37,493 nt of DNA, from assembly GCF_900100855.1 (NCBI RefSeq), contig NZ_FNCB01000019.1, positions 1 to 37,493 of the forward strand, written 5' to 3'. This document shows positions 21,807 to 30,261 of this stretch, piece by piece. This DNA comes from Idiomarina zobellii (GTDB lineage: Bacteria > Pseudomonadota > Gammaproteobacteria > Enterobacterales > Alteromonadaceae). The translations under genes and the position numbers were made by a program. Position 1 is the first letter of the stretch. Each line of letters starts with the position of its first letter. Under the pieces are notes generated by a model, which was given only the letters and a program-made list of their open reading frames with translations, searched no databases and had not been told where the DNA came from.

Positions 21807-22457
21807 ATGCATTTAGCTAAAGCTTACAAAAAATTTAACTCACGGTGCTTCTCCTATAAATCGAGAGCCGATGAGATATATCTGAAGAGGAGAAAGCTTT
21901 CAAAATGGGAGTTTAACTACCTAACCGAAGTTCTTCTTTCAGATATGTGGCAGTCCTGGTGTAAGTTTAACCGAACCATGTTCCTGAGCTCTTGTTGGGG
22001 AACTAAAGCGCGTAATGGTGATTTGATTACAGGGATTGCGGCAGGGAAGTCTTGGCAAAGGCTTTGCTATGAGGCTAAGCAAAGTGCTTTTGGTAACAAT
22101 ACAACTCCCCGAGGCCATTTGAACTTCTTGATGAGAAAGGAACCTACTTGGGGAGATCTTGATGTATTTCTTCGAATTATCTCTAGAGTCCAACCAAGTA
22201 ATGAGCAGCAACTATCAACAGCTTATGGTAGCTTTCATAATATCAAACAGCTTCAAATTATCAGAAATGCCTGTGCCCATAAAAACCAAGAGACTTTTCT
22301 AGATGTTAAGCTTTTAAATCGACACTATTCTGGTGCCGCTATAAGCAGGCCTACTGAAGTAGCTTGGAAATTTAATCCTGCTAAACGAGCTCTTGCGGTA
22401 GATATATGGCTACATGAAATGAGAAAGATAGCTGAGTTAGCAACATCAACGACTTAG
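21807..22457 (+). CDS. HEPN-like protein partnered with DUF262 gene, cargo
   Basis: A 216-aa, basic, mostly helical protein. Near residues 150-160 it has LQIIRNACAHKNQE, which contains the Arg-x4-His pattern (RNACAH) that forms the RNase active site in HEPN domains. The rest (for example WQSWCKFNRTMFLSS and the aromatic N-terminal third) fits a helical HEPN-type bundle but I cannot assign a subfamily. Its start follows the DUF262 stop by two bases, so the pair is translationally coupled. By analogy with other HEPN pairs it could be a cell-suicide or anti-phage RNase controlled by the DUF262 protein. That role is inference. Confidence 0.6.
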   Translation: MHLAKAYKKFNSRCFSYKSRADEIYLKRRKLSKWEFNYLTEVLLSDMWQSWCKFNRTMFLSSCWGTKARNGDLITGIAAGKSWQRLCYEAKQSAFGNNTTPRGHLNFLMRKEPTWGDLDVFLRIISRVQPSNEQQLSTAYGSFHNIKQLQIIRNACAHKNQETFLDVKLLNRHYSGAAISRPTEVAWKFNPAKRALAVDIWLHEMRKIAELATSTT

Positions 22458-22458
22458 T

Positions 22459-22486
22459 TTGATAAACCGAGTAACTCGGTTATGCT
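22459..22486 (+). promoter_or_regulatory. tns operon promoter with operator dyad in its spacer
   Basis: TTGATA at 22459-22464 and TATGCT at 22481-22486 are 16 bases apart, and the spacer is filled by the perfect dyad AACCGAG-TAA-CTCGGTT (22465-22481). The placement suggests a dimeric regulator binding over the polymerase. tnsA starts 26 bases downstream. No binding protein is known from this sequence. Confidence 0.55.
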
Positions 22487-22512
22487 GAAACAAAGCAGAT
22501 CGAGTTGATGAC

Positions 22513-23343
22513 ATGGCAAAATCAAAATACTCGCTGAGCGAGACGCAGATTGCGAAAAGAATAAAGGAAGGACGCGGATCTGGCTCCGGCGCGGATTACA
22601 GCCCTTGGGTGCGAGTCGATGAACTTCCATCTCTAGGCCGATCCCGGCAGGTCTACTCTCATCTCACCAAACGCATCCACCACCTACTTTCTGATCTCGA
22701 ATTTGCCGTTTTCCTGTTGCTTGATAACAACCCTTTCGTTACCGACATACGCGAACAATTTCCCCTTATTCGCGATAACACGCGTGATATTGCCCGGGAA
22801 AATAATTTACCTCACCCTGCCAACAATGGCGTCGATACGGTCATGTCGTCAGACTTTTTAGTAGATTCCACAGACAAATTAGAGCCCAAATTCGTGCTAC
22901 AAGCCAAGTACACAGATAGCCTTGATGATGCTCGCATCGTCGAAAAGTTAGAAATTGAACGTCGTTACTGGAAGCAAAAGGAACTTCCCTGGTATCTCGT
23001 TACTGAGCGTGAAATTGATCCAGTAGCCAAGGCAAATATTGACTGGCTGTATGTTGTTAAAGGAGAGCTCGAGTCGGGTGACAAGGTTATCACGGCGTCG
23101 AGTCTGGCGATGTTTAAGGCGGCAGTCGCTGATAACCCGGGACTCAATATTATTGAGCTGTGTAAAGCCATAGACCGGGCTTATGACCTTGATCTGGGCG
23201 AATCACTTTATGACTTAAGGGTGCTCTGTGCATCCCGGGTTATTACGTTTGATGTCAGAAAACCATTCAGAAAACTGAGTGGAAAAGATTTTACGTGTCA
23301 CGAGTTAGAGAGCTTGGGAGGTGCGGTGAATGTGGCGAGTTAA
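22513..23343 (+). CDS. tnsA: Tn7-like transposase subunit TnsA (endonuclease)
   Basis: TnsA makes the 5' cuts at the transposon ends, letting the element excise as in cut-and-paste. At 276 aa it is close to Tn7 TnsA (273). The restriction-enzyme-like catalytic triad falls at the same positions as in Tn7: Glu63 (LSDLEFAVF), Asp114 (MSSDFLVD) and Lys132 (LQAKYTD). A winged-helix-like C-terminal half follows (~170-276). It overlaps tnsB by 14 bases, so translation is coupled. Intact and probably active. Confidence 0.95.
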   Translation: MAKSKYSLSETQIAKRIKEGRGSGSGADYSPWVRVDELPSLGRSRQVYSHLTKRIHHLLSDLEFAVFLLLDNNPFVTDIREQFPLIRDNTRDIARENNLPHPANNGVDTVMSSDFLVDSTDKLEPKFVLQAKYTDSLDDARIVEKLEIERRYWKQKELPWYLVTEREIDPVAKANIDWLYVVKGELESGDKVITASSLAMFKAAVADNPGLNIIELCKAIDRAYDLDLGESLYDLRVLCASRVITFDVRKPFRKLSGKDFTCHELESLGGAVNVAS

Positions 23344-25423
23344 TGATGTTGTTGAATATGACAACAAGCGGTACCGCATCTTATTCGTCGAGAGCACCCG
23401 GCTTGTTTGGTTGTGCATTGATGAGAATAAAGGAATACCCACCTCAGAATATATTGATGTGCTTGAGGACTTAGTTGCTTCCGGCCAACTCATTCGTGTT
23501 GATGACCCTTTCGCTGAACTCCAGGTATTGACGCCGGAAGAAGATAGCTCTGACTACAAACACCGTGAAAAAGCCTACCAGGCAATAAAGGACATTATCT
23601 CAGATGAAAAAATGTATTTTAAGAAAGAGCGCGCCGCACTGCTTAAACGTGTCGCTGAAGAATCAGAAGTCAGTGTTCCCACACTCTACAAATACTTGAG
23701 ACGGTACTGGCAACGAGGGCAGCTTAAAAATGCGCTGCTTCCCGACTTTAAGAACTCTGGTGCGGCCGGTAAGCCTCGAAACTTTAAAGACAAAACGCCC
23801 GGGCAACGTCGAATACACAGCCCCGGAAATACAGTGCCGTTAAATGATGATATACGGCGACTGTTTCGACGTACTATAGAAACGGTGTTACTTAACGACA
23901 AGAATATGTCTGTCAGCTATGCGTACCGTAAGTTTGCTTCAGCTTATAAGTTCGCAAACCCAGATGCCAGTGAAGAGCAGATACCAACCTATCGACAGTT
24001 TCAGCATTTTTATCTTCGTGAATATGAAAAAACCGACAAGCTTATAGCGCAAACACCTGTGACCAACTATCGCAAAGATGTTAGGCCGTTACACGGCACA
24101 GCAACCGAGCAAGCACTAGGCCCGGGGAGCCGTTACGAGATTGATGCGACAATTGCTGACATCTACCTGGTTGATGATGACGATTCCGAGAAAGTCATCG
24201 GGCGACCAACCATATACATGGTGATTGATGTTTTTAGTCGAATGGTAACGGGGTTTTATATTGGCGTAGATAACCCGTCTTATGTGGTTGCGATGAAGGC
24301 TTTAACGTCCAGTTTTGGCGATAAAACCGAAGTGTGCAAGAAGTTCGGCATGGATATTTCACCGGAGGGTTGGCCGTCAGTTGGTTTGCCGGATGTTGTT
24401 CTTGCCGACAGAGGTGAGTTAATGAGCCATCAGGCTCAATACTTGATTGAAGGACTGGGAGTCCGGCTGGAGAGTGCGCCGCCCCGCCGTGGTGATGCTA
24501 AAGGGATAGTGGAGCGCTTTTTTAAGACTATTCAGGGCACCTTCAAGCCATATTTACCGGGTGTTGTTGAAGGCAATCGGATCAAAAAACATGGTGAGAG
24601 TGATTATCGTGCGGAAGCTAAAATCTCGATGAACGACTTCACTGAAATAATGCTTAATGCCATCATTAATCACAACCTGCATAAACCCATGAAAAAGTAT
24701 GACCGGGCAGCGGATATTCCAGAAGAGGTTCCGTCAGTTCCTATTCACCTATGGAACTGGGGCATTCAGAACCGTGTTGGAAAACTTCGGAATGTCGACG
24801 TGAACCTTGCCCGGGTCGTTTTATTACCCAGGAAGAAAGTTACCGTTTCTGAGCAAGGTGTAAAACTCTGGGGGCTGACATATACAGGCCGAGAGCTGAT
24901 TGAAGCCGGATGGATGCATCGGGATTCATCCGTTAAAAGGCCGAAAGGCCTTATGGCTGCTTACGACCCGGGAAGCGCTAACCATATTTACTTGTTTCCG
25001 GAAGTGGGTAAGAAACTGTTCTGGACTTGTGATTTATCGACTCGAAGCCGTGAGTTTCGAGATCTTACCTGGAAGCAAGTTTGGGAGAGGCAGCAAATCA
25101 TTAAAGGTGCTCATGCAAAAGCTGAACAAGGATACGCGCCTAAAGCCCGGGAACTTGATCAGCTTATCGAAGATAAGGTTAAAAAAGCAACCAAGGGTGG
25201 CAGTGGATCAAAAAGCAGTGATGCTGAGCGTATTCGCAACATAAAGAAAAATAAAGCGGAAGCCAGAGAGCAAGAACGTCGGGATACGGCAGTTCGCCCT
25301 GAACGGGATAATAAAAAAGAACCGGCAAAAGTGGTTCCTATTAAGCACTCAAATGACGAGACTTACGATTACCCTGATTATCTGTCAGAGCTGTTTGGTG
25401 ATGACTCGGAGCCGAACTCATGA
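23330..25423 (+). CDS. tnsB: Tn7-like transposase subunit TnsB (DDE)
   Basis: TnsB binds the end repeats, cuts the 3' strands and joins them to the target. It is 697 aa (Tn7 702). The DDE triad is complete: Asp272 ([12 protein letters not shown]), Asp360 ([10 protein letters not shown]) and Glu395 ([12 protein letters not shown]), each one residue before the Tn7 numbers. An N-terminal DNA-binding region includes a helix-turn-helix ([14 protein letters not shown], ~115-128). The C-terminal tail is Lys/Glu-rich and ends [12 protein letters not shown], the part that contacts TnsC in this family. It overlaps tnsC by 4 bases (ATGA). Confidence 0.96.
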   Translation: MWRVNDVVEYDNKRYRILFVESTRLVWLCIDENKGIPTSEYIDVLEDLVASGQLIRVDDPFAELQVLTPEEDSSDYKHREKAYQAIKDIISDEKMYFKKERAALLKRVAEESEVSVPTLYKYLRRYWQRGQLKNALLPDFKNSGAAGKPRNFKDKTPGQRRIHSPGNTVPLNDDIRRLFRRTIETVLLNDKNMSVSYAYRKFASAYKFANPDASEEQIPTYRQFQHFYLREYEKTDKLIAQTPVTNYRKDVRPLHGTATEQALGPGSRYEIDATIADIYLVDDDDSEKVIGRPTIYMVIDVFSRMVTGFYIGVDNPSYVVAMKALTSSFGDKTEVCKKFGMDISPEGWPSVGLPDVVLADRGELMSHQAQYLIEGLGVRLESAPPRRGDAKGIVERFFKTIQGTFKPYLPGVVEGNRIKKHGESDYRAEAKISMNDFTEIMLNAIINHNLHKPMKKYDRAADIPEEVPSVPIHLWNWGIQNRVGKLRNVDVNLARVVLLPRKKVTVSEQGVKLWGLTYTGRELIEAGWMHRDSSVKRPKGLMAAYDPGSANHIYLFPEVGKKLFWTCDLSTRSREFRDLTWKQVWERQQIIKGAHAKAEQGYAPKARELDQLIEDKVKKATKGGSGSKSSDAERIRNIKKNKAEAREQERRDTAVRPERDNKKEPAKVVPIKHSNDETYDYPDYLSELFGDDSEPNS

Positions 25424-26175
25424 CATTTGATGGTATTGAATCAATAACCGCCGGTTATCATGATACCGGTGTGGAAAGTTACCGTGGCAACCCTCTGATT
25501 GAGGCTTTACCACCGATAAAGTCGGTAAAAAATATTGCTGAGTCTTTGAAAATTGATGCTCATTGTCGACCGGAAGACTTACTTGCTTCGGGACACGTCA
25601 GAGCCCACTCAATTAGCCGTCTCACAGATGAGTTCTTTCAACCGCTATCAACACACGTACAACTGGAAGAGAAGCTGTCCATTATGATCCGTGGTGGTTA
25701 TGTTGGCCGCAATCCAAAAAATGGATCAAGACAAAAGCACCTTCAGAACGGCTACGAGCGATTATTAACGGGCGACCTATCGGCTTTTCGCTTTGATGAA
25801 GTGAAATCAACCGCTCAAAGTATGTCGATTATTGGTTGCTCCGGCAGTGGTAAAACGACAACCATCGGCCGGGTGCTCTCTGGTTACCCCCAAGTCATTT
25901 ACCATCCTGATTATAACCTTGAGCAGGTGGTTTATCTGAAAGTTGATTGTTCGTTTGATGGTTCTCTTAAAGGCATTTGCCAGAACTTTTTTAGGGCGTT
26001 AGACCGAGTTCTAAATACGCACTATGAACAACGTTACGGTATGAAGCGCCACAGCGTAGAGAACATGCTGGCCATTATGGCTCAAATTGCTAATTCGCAT
26101 GCCCTGGGCGTTCTTATTATTGATGAGATCCAGCATTTGAGCCGATCAAAGTCAGGTGCTCTGAAAAAATGCTGA
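25420..26175 (+). CDS. tnsC: Tn7-like ATP-dependent regulator TnsC, N-terminal part
   Basis: TnsC is the AAA+ ATPase that links the target selectors (TnsD or TnsE) to the TnsAB transposase. This 251-aa reading frame holds Walker [10 protein letters not shown] at 139-147 and Walker [11 protein letters not shown] at 231-240, then stops at TGA 26173-26175. The stop comes in the middle of the AAA+ core, just before a segment that matches the usual continuation in another frame. The junction is at CTGAAAAAATGC (A6 at 26164-26169). Together the two frames give about 553 aa, against 555 in Tn7. Whether this is decay, a sequence error, programmed frameshifting or two coupled polypeptides cannot be decided here. 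Confidence 0.9.
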   Translation: MTFDGIESITAGYHDTGVESYRGNPLIEALPPIKSVKNIAESLKIDAHCRPEDLLASGHVRAHSISRLTDEFFQPLSTHVQLEEKLSIMIRGGYVGRNPKNGSRQKHLQNGYERLLTGDLSAFRFDEVKSTAQSMSIIGCSGSGKTTTIGRVLSGYPQVIYHPDYNLEQVVYLKVDCSFDGSLKGICQNFFRALDRVLNTHYEQRYGMKRHSVENMLAIMAQIANSHALGVLIIDEIQHLSRSKSGALKKC

Positions 26176-27077
26176 ATTTCTTTGTAACTTTGGTGAATAC
26201 CATCGGCTTGCCGGTTGTTCTTGTTGGCACGCCCAAAGCAAAAGAAATATTTGAAGTCGACTTGCGTTCAGCAAGACGCAGTGCGGGATTTGGCGCGATT
26301 TTCTGGGAGCCAATGAAACAATATCAGTCAAATGGTCGCCCGGGGGAATGGCACGCATTCACTAACAAGCTTTGGAAACTCCAATGGCTCAAACATCGCG
26401 ATGAGCTGCTGACTGATGACATCAGAAACACCTGGTACGACTTAAGCCAGGGCGTGTTGGATATTGTGGTTAAGTTATTTGTTTTAGCGCAATTAAGAGC
26501 CATAGCGACGGGAATAGAACGCATTACTTCGGGCTTATTGCGACAAGTATATCAGGATGAATTAGGTCCGGTGCATCCTATGCTGGCAGCGCTTCGCTCG
26601 AATGACATAGAAAAAATTGCGGAGTATTCAGATCTTAGGTTAAAGGATACGGATAAACGCCTACTTGAATTACAGTCCCAGATTGATGAAGCGTCGATTG
26701 CCTCTGATGAAATGGATGAGCTTGTTTCGGATGATGAAAAGCGGCTGTATATGATGCTCAGTCAGTTTGGATACGATGATAGCTCTCTGCTTCTTGAAAC
26801 GGTTAAACGCGCTTTCAATGAGCATCCTGACGCATCGCTTCAGGAACTATTGCCCATTGTATCGTCGTGGTTATCTGCTCCAGAGCATGATGACGTAAAA
26901 GCGGCGCCTAAAAAGCAAAAGACCAAGCGCCTGAAAAAAGACGAGTGGCATACACTAGCTACAGAAGACCTGAGGTTTTTATCTTCGCAAAGCAGCTCTA
27001 AAGACGAAGCTTATGAAACGCTTAAATCGTCTGGCCTCATATTTCCGATGAACAAATGGATGGATAAGGTCGGCTGA
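26169..27077 (+). CDS. tnsC: Tn7-like ATP-dependent regulator TnsC, C-terminal part
   Basis: The remaining TnsC (302 aa from the ATG at 26169), in the -1 frame relative to the first part. It starts [20 protein letters not shown], carrying the sensor 1 strand (VVLVGTPKA, Thr as in other TnsC proteins), then the lid domain and the C-terminal region that contacts TnsA/TnsB. Its ATG overlaps the upstream stop by seven bases (ATGCTGA). Reinitiation after the TGA is therefore possible in principle, but the product would lack the P-loop and could work only in complementation with the N-terminal part. tnsD starts one base after its stop. Confidence 0.9.
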   Translation: MLNFFVTLVNTIGLPVVLVGTPKAKEIFEVDLRSARRSAGFGAIFWEPMKQYQSNGRPGEWHAFTNKLWKLQWLKHRDELLTDDIRNTWYDLSQGVLDIVVKLFVLAQLRAIATGIERITSGLLRQVYQDELGPVHPMLAALRSNDIEKIAEYSDLRLKDTDKRLLELQSQIDEASIASDEMDELVSDDEKRLYMMLSQFGYDDSSLLLETVKRAFNEHPDASLQELLPIVSSWLSAPEHDDVKAAPKKQKTKRLKKDEWHTLATEDLRFLSSQSSSKDEAYETLKSSGLIFPMNKWMDKVG

Positions 27078-27078
27078 A

Positions 27079-28584
27079 ATGACGAGTGTTCCTGTCCCCT
27101 ATCCTAATGAGCTGATTTACAGTGTCATAGCGAGGACAGGCGTTAATGAAGCCATTTCCAGCCCTAAGCAGTTGCTCGATGAAGTCTTTGGCAACCGTAA
27201 GGTGATATCAACGTTAGATTTACCCAGCCACATTGAGAAGATTAGCCAACACTTGGCAAGAGCAGGCCAATATTCTGCTGAAAAACTGATTTACCAACAT
27301 ACCCTATTCCCTTTTTATGCACCGTTCGTACCCGAGTCAATTCGACAGCGTGCGATAAAACTAATGTCAGGGTTCAGCAATGGTGCGGTTCATATGATGC
27401 TCGGTGTCGCTGCATCCAGAGTAAAAGCGGTAAACTACTTTCGTCTTTGCCCTTCTTGTATGGAAAATCAAATAAGGGATTACGGAGAAACCTTCTGGGA
27501 TAGACGGTGGTTTATTCCTGGACTCAATACCTGCGTATGTTCCGCATGCCTGAAGAATTTACCGGAAAGTTGGCAAGAGCATCGACACGCCTACGTTTTG
27601 TGTCCCACCACTATAAAAAATGAGTCAGAAGTAACTGGTAAAGTTTACCCGGGCTTGCTTAAGCTGTGCTCATCAGCAAACGAGGTCTTATCGCTACAGG
27701 CAATGGAGTCGGCGTCATTTGATCAATGGACGTCTTTTTATCAGGCATTAGCGGCTGACAACGCAATGACCAGAGGGCGTTATGCAGACCATGAGCAGAT
27801 AGCAGAAGCATTGCTGTCCTGCTTTCCGAGCTCTGCTCTTCAAGAGCTTAATTTAGACTTTGACGTCAAAAATGACACGAACTGGCTGAAAACTATTTTC
27901 CGTAAGCACCGGAAATCATTCAGTGCCTTGCAGCACTTAATGGTATGGCAAGCATTAAAATTGAAGGGGACGGTCGCGGAAACGATCCATGAAGTAAAGA
28001 AAAAGCGGGCTGTACCTATTCGCCGTCTTGTTAAGCAAAAGACCAAAGGGCAAGTCGATATCTATCGAGCGAAGTGGCAATCACTACTGCGTCGATTAGA
28101 AATAAAGGAAGCGAGGCGTGCTGAAGGAGGCGTTTATGCATGGCTTTATCGGCATGATAGGCAATGGTTAATAGACTTTAATGCAGGCAGGAGGCGGAAA
28201 CGTAACGGGCATAAACCGATAAACTGGCATTACCGTGACTTAACATTAACGCGGCGATGCTTAGAGCTTATAGCAGAAAAGGACTCTGATCTAAGCTCTC
28301 CCCGGTTATCTAAACTTTGGTTGATTAACCACCTTCCTCATGGCCGTTCATCTGCTAAAAAGCTCACCAAGCTCCCAATACTCGATCACTGTCTCGATAC
28401 TTACTCGGAATCCATAACGGATTATCAAATAAGAAGATTGACTTACGCTGCTTACCAACTTCTGCGTCAGCATGAAGAGCTGGCTCACTGGCGTCTGTTG
28501 CGACTGGCCGGGTTGAGTATCGAACGGATTACTGATGAAGCTAATGACTTTTTAAGAGAGGTTATTCTTCGTGTCAGACACTAG
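27079..28584 (+). CDS. tnsD: Tn7-like target selector TnsD (TniQ family, attTn7-specific)
   Basis: TnsD binds the glmS 3' end and recruits TnsC, giving insertion at attTn7, which is exactly where this element sits. 501 aa (Tn7 508). The N-terminal TniQ domain (~1-165) starts PYPNELIYSVIARTG and has a zinc-binding cluster: Cys124 and Cys127 (LCPSC), then Cys154 and Cys157 (CVCSAC), where most TniQ proteins have Cys-x2-His. The C-terminal two-thirds is the basic DNA-binding part with helix-turn-helix-like blocks. It overlaps tnsE by 14 bases. Confidence 0.93.
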   Translation: MTSVPVPYPNELIYSVIARTGVNEAISSPKQLLDEVFGNRKVISTLDLPSHIEKISQHLARAGQYSAEKLIYQHTLFPFYAPFVPESIRQRAIKLMSGFSNGAVHMMLGVAASRVKAVNYFRLCPSCMENQIRDYGETFWDRRWFIPGLNTCVCSACLKNLPESWQEHRHAYVLCPTTIKNESEVTGKVYPGLLKLCSSANEVLSLQAMESASFDQWTSFYQALAADNAMTRGRYADHEQIAEALLSCFPSSALQELNLDFDVKNDTNWLKTIFRKHRKSFSALQHLMVWQALKLKGTVAETIHEVKKKRAVPIRRLVKQKTKGQVDIYRAKWQSLLRRLEIKEARRAEGGVYAWLYRHDRQWLIDFNAGRRRKRNGHKPINWHYRDLTLTRRCLELIAEKDSDLSSPRLSKLWLINHLPHGRSSAKKLTKLPILDHCLDTYSESITDYQIRRLTYAAYQLLRQHEELAHWRLLRLAGLSIERITDEANDFLREVILRVRH

Positions 28585-30163
28585 GTTTAAAAATATTGAG
28601 AACAATTCGGAACTGCTGCATCTAGGCGATCTCTTCCGGAGCACGACAGCAAAATACTGGCGTATTAATGCTTGGTTGAGTCCGATACAGAATAAGCGTC
28701 ATGCTGCCTTCTCTAACTTACCCATGCTTGCCCGGGGGCGGGTGCTGAACGCCATAGGTGAAAAACCTAAGCGGGACAGAGCTTCGTGTTCAATCACCCG
28801 GGATTCAATAATTAGTGAATGCAATTTGAACGAGTTTCCGGAGTTTGCCTACGCCTCATTAGCGAAAGCAGAAGCGCGTCAAAAAGGGTTCCTAGTAGAA
28901 ACGCAAGGGAAGCCAAGTTTTATTATTCCACAGCTAGAGCTTGCGCGTGTTTTGTTTTTACACTCCGGATACCTGTGCCGGGCGGCACTTACCTCTGAAA
29001 CATTAACGCATGAGTTTGACGTTCAGGAGCGTTTAAACGAGGGAAAAGTGATTGTTAATGTCTTAAAGCTATCCACCTTTCCAAAAAAAGCGTTTGATGA
29101 TGCCGGTACCCGACGGATGTTAGCCTGGCTTTTGATAGATCGTAATGCTCGTAAGTCATTTGAAAGCATTTTTCGGTACTATAAGCAGTTCTCCAGAGTG
29201 AATAACGGCTGGGAAATGTGGACGTTTTCATTTGAACCGCCTCAAATGTTTGGTTGGTCTTTTACCTTCCATGGTCGAGCGGATGAAGCCAGCAATAAGT
29301 TCTTTGTGGAAGAAATTACGGATTTAACCTTTCACGGAAGCTTGCCGGATAGAGTGTTGTTCCAGCACGACTCATTTAAACGCTATGAAGATAAATCAAC
29401 CGGAGGCACACCGAACGGGTCTCCGTGGACACAGCGTCCGGATGAGCATGAAATTAATGATGACGAAACCGCATCGAATAATAACGAACCTGTCATTTTG
29501 AGAAACGACATCCACACCATTAATTTCCTTGGGCATACCCAAACCGCCAAAGTGAATCAGGTAGTCGAGAGTGACACAGGGGCTTTGAACCCTGAACCAA
29601 ATGAGGTTGCCAGCGAAGAGGTCAGCACCGACGAACCTACGGAAGGCGGGAAACTTCCCGCTGCTGATTTTACAGGGCCTAATGACGCGACAGATTTAAG
29701 CCGAATGTGTGAGAGTCGCTTTGAGGCCTTTAATCACATGTTGGAACTACTTCAGAAGAATGGAGTGACTTTGCTATCAAAAGAAACAAAAGCTCTGCCG
29801 CAGTCAGGACGAGGCCAAAAGCATTTGTTGAAGAACGGTGAGCCCAGGGTCATTTGTTGCGCTGAGGTGAGTTTTGAGGGGCGGCATGCGTATATTTTGG
29901 AGGTTGATACATCGGATGGTGTTAGCAAACTTTCATCTAAGATTTTTAGTTGCAGTTCATCAAAGCTCTATGAGGTCTGGGATACTTTAGTTATGGGAGT
30001 AACTTCAAAAAAACTAAGTTGGCCAGCTAGCTTAATAAATGAAAACTTTAATAGAGAGAGTATAGCGAGCGTTAATCATCCGAGGAATGCCGGATCGGGA
30101 CAGGGAAACATTCCAGCCGATGCGATTACTAACTGGGCACTCAGTTTTTTAATAAGACTATAA
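28571..30163 (+). CDS. tnsE: Tn7-like target selector TnsE
   Basis: TnsE steers Tn7 to replicating DNA and conjugating plasmids through the sliding clamp and 3' ends, favouring horizontal spread. This 530-aa protein (Tn7 538) is last in the tnsABCDE operon, the expected position, and shows the TnsE-like N-terminus (KYWRINAWLSPIQNKRH) and C-terminal DNA-binding region (~370-530). The GTG at 28571 lies within the end of tnsD. The residues ~295-370 between the two halves are acidic and low-complexity. Presence of both TnsD and TnsE marks a classical Tn7 lineage. Confidence 0.9.
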   Translation: MSDTRFKNIENNSELLHLGDLFRSTTAKYWRINAWLSPIQNKRHAAFSNLPMLARGRVLNAIGEKPKRDRASCSITRDSIISECNLNEFPEFAYASLAKAEARQKGFLVETQGKPSFIIPQLELARVLFLHSGYLCRAALTSETLTHEFDVQERLNEGKVIVNVLKLSTFPKKAFDDAGTRRMLAWLLIDRNARKSFESIFRYYKQFSRVNNGWEMWTFSFEPPQMFGWSFTFHGRADEASNKFFVEEITDLTFHGSLPDRVLFQHDSFKRYEDKSTGGTPNGSPWTQRPDEHEINDDETASNNNEPVILRNDIHTINFLGHTQTAKVNQVVESDTGALNPEPNEVASEEVSTDEPTEGGKLPAADFTGPNDATDLSRMCESRFEAFNHMLELLQKNGVTLLSKETKALPQSGRGQKHLLKNGEPRVICCAEVSFEGRHAYILEVDTSDGVSKLSSKIFSCSSSKLYEVWDTLVMGVTSKKLSWPASLINENFNRESIASVNHPRNAGSGQGNIPADAITNWALSFLIRL

Positions 30164-30261
30164 TTATCGGTTTATAATTTTGTGATAAATTTGTGGTTTT
30201 CCTTTATTTAAATTACTTTATCAACCTAGGGAAGAAAAATAAAAACTCCATGGGAGATTTG

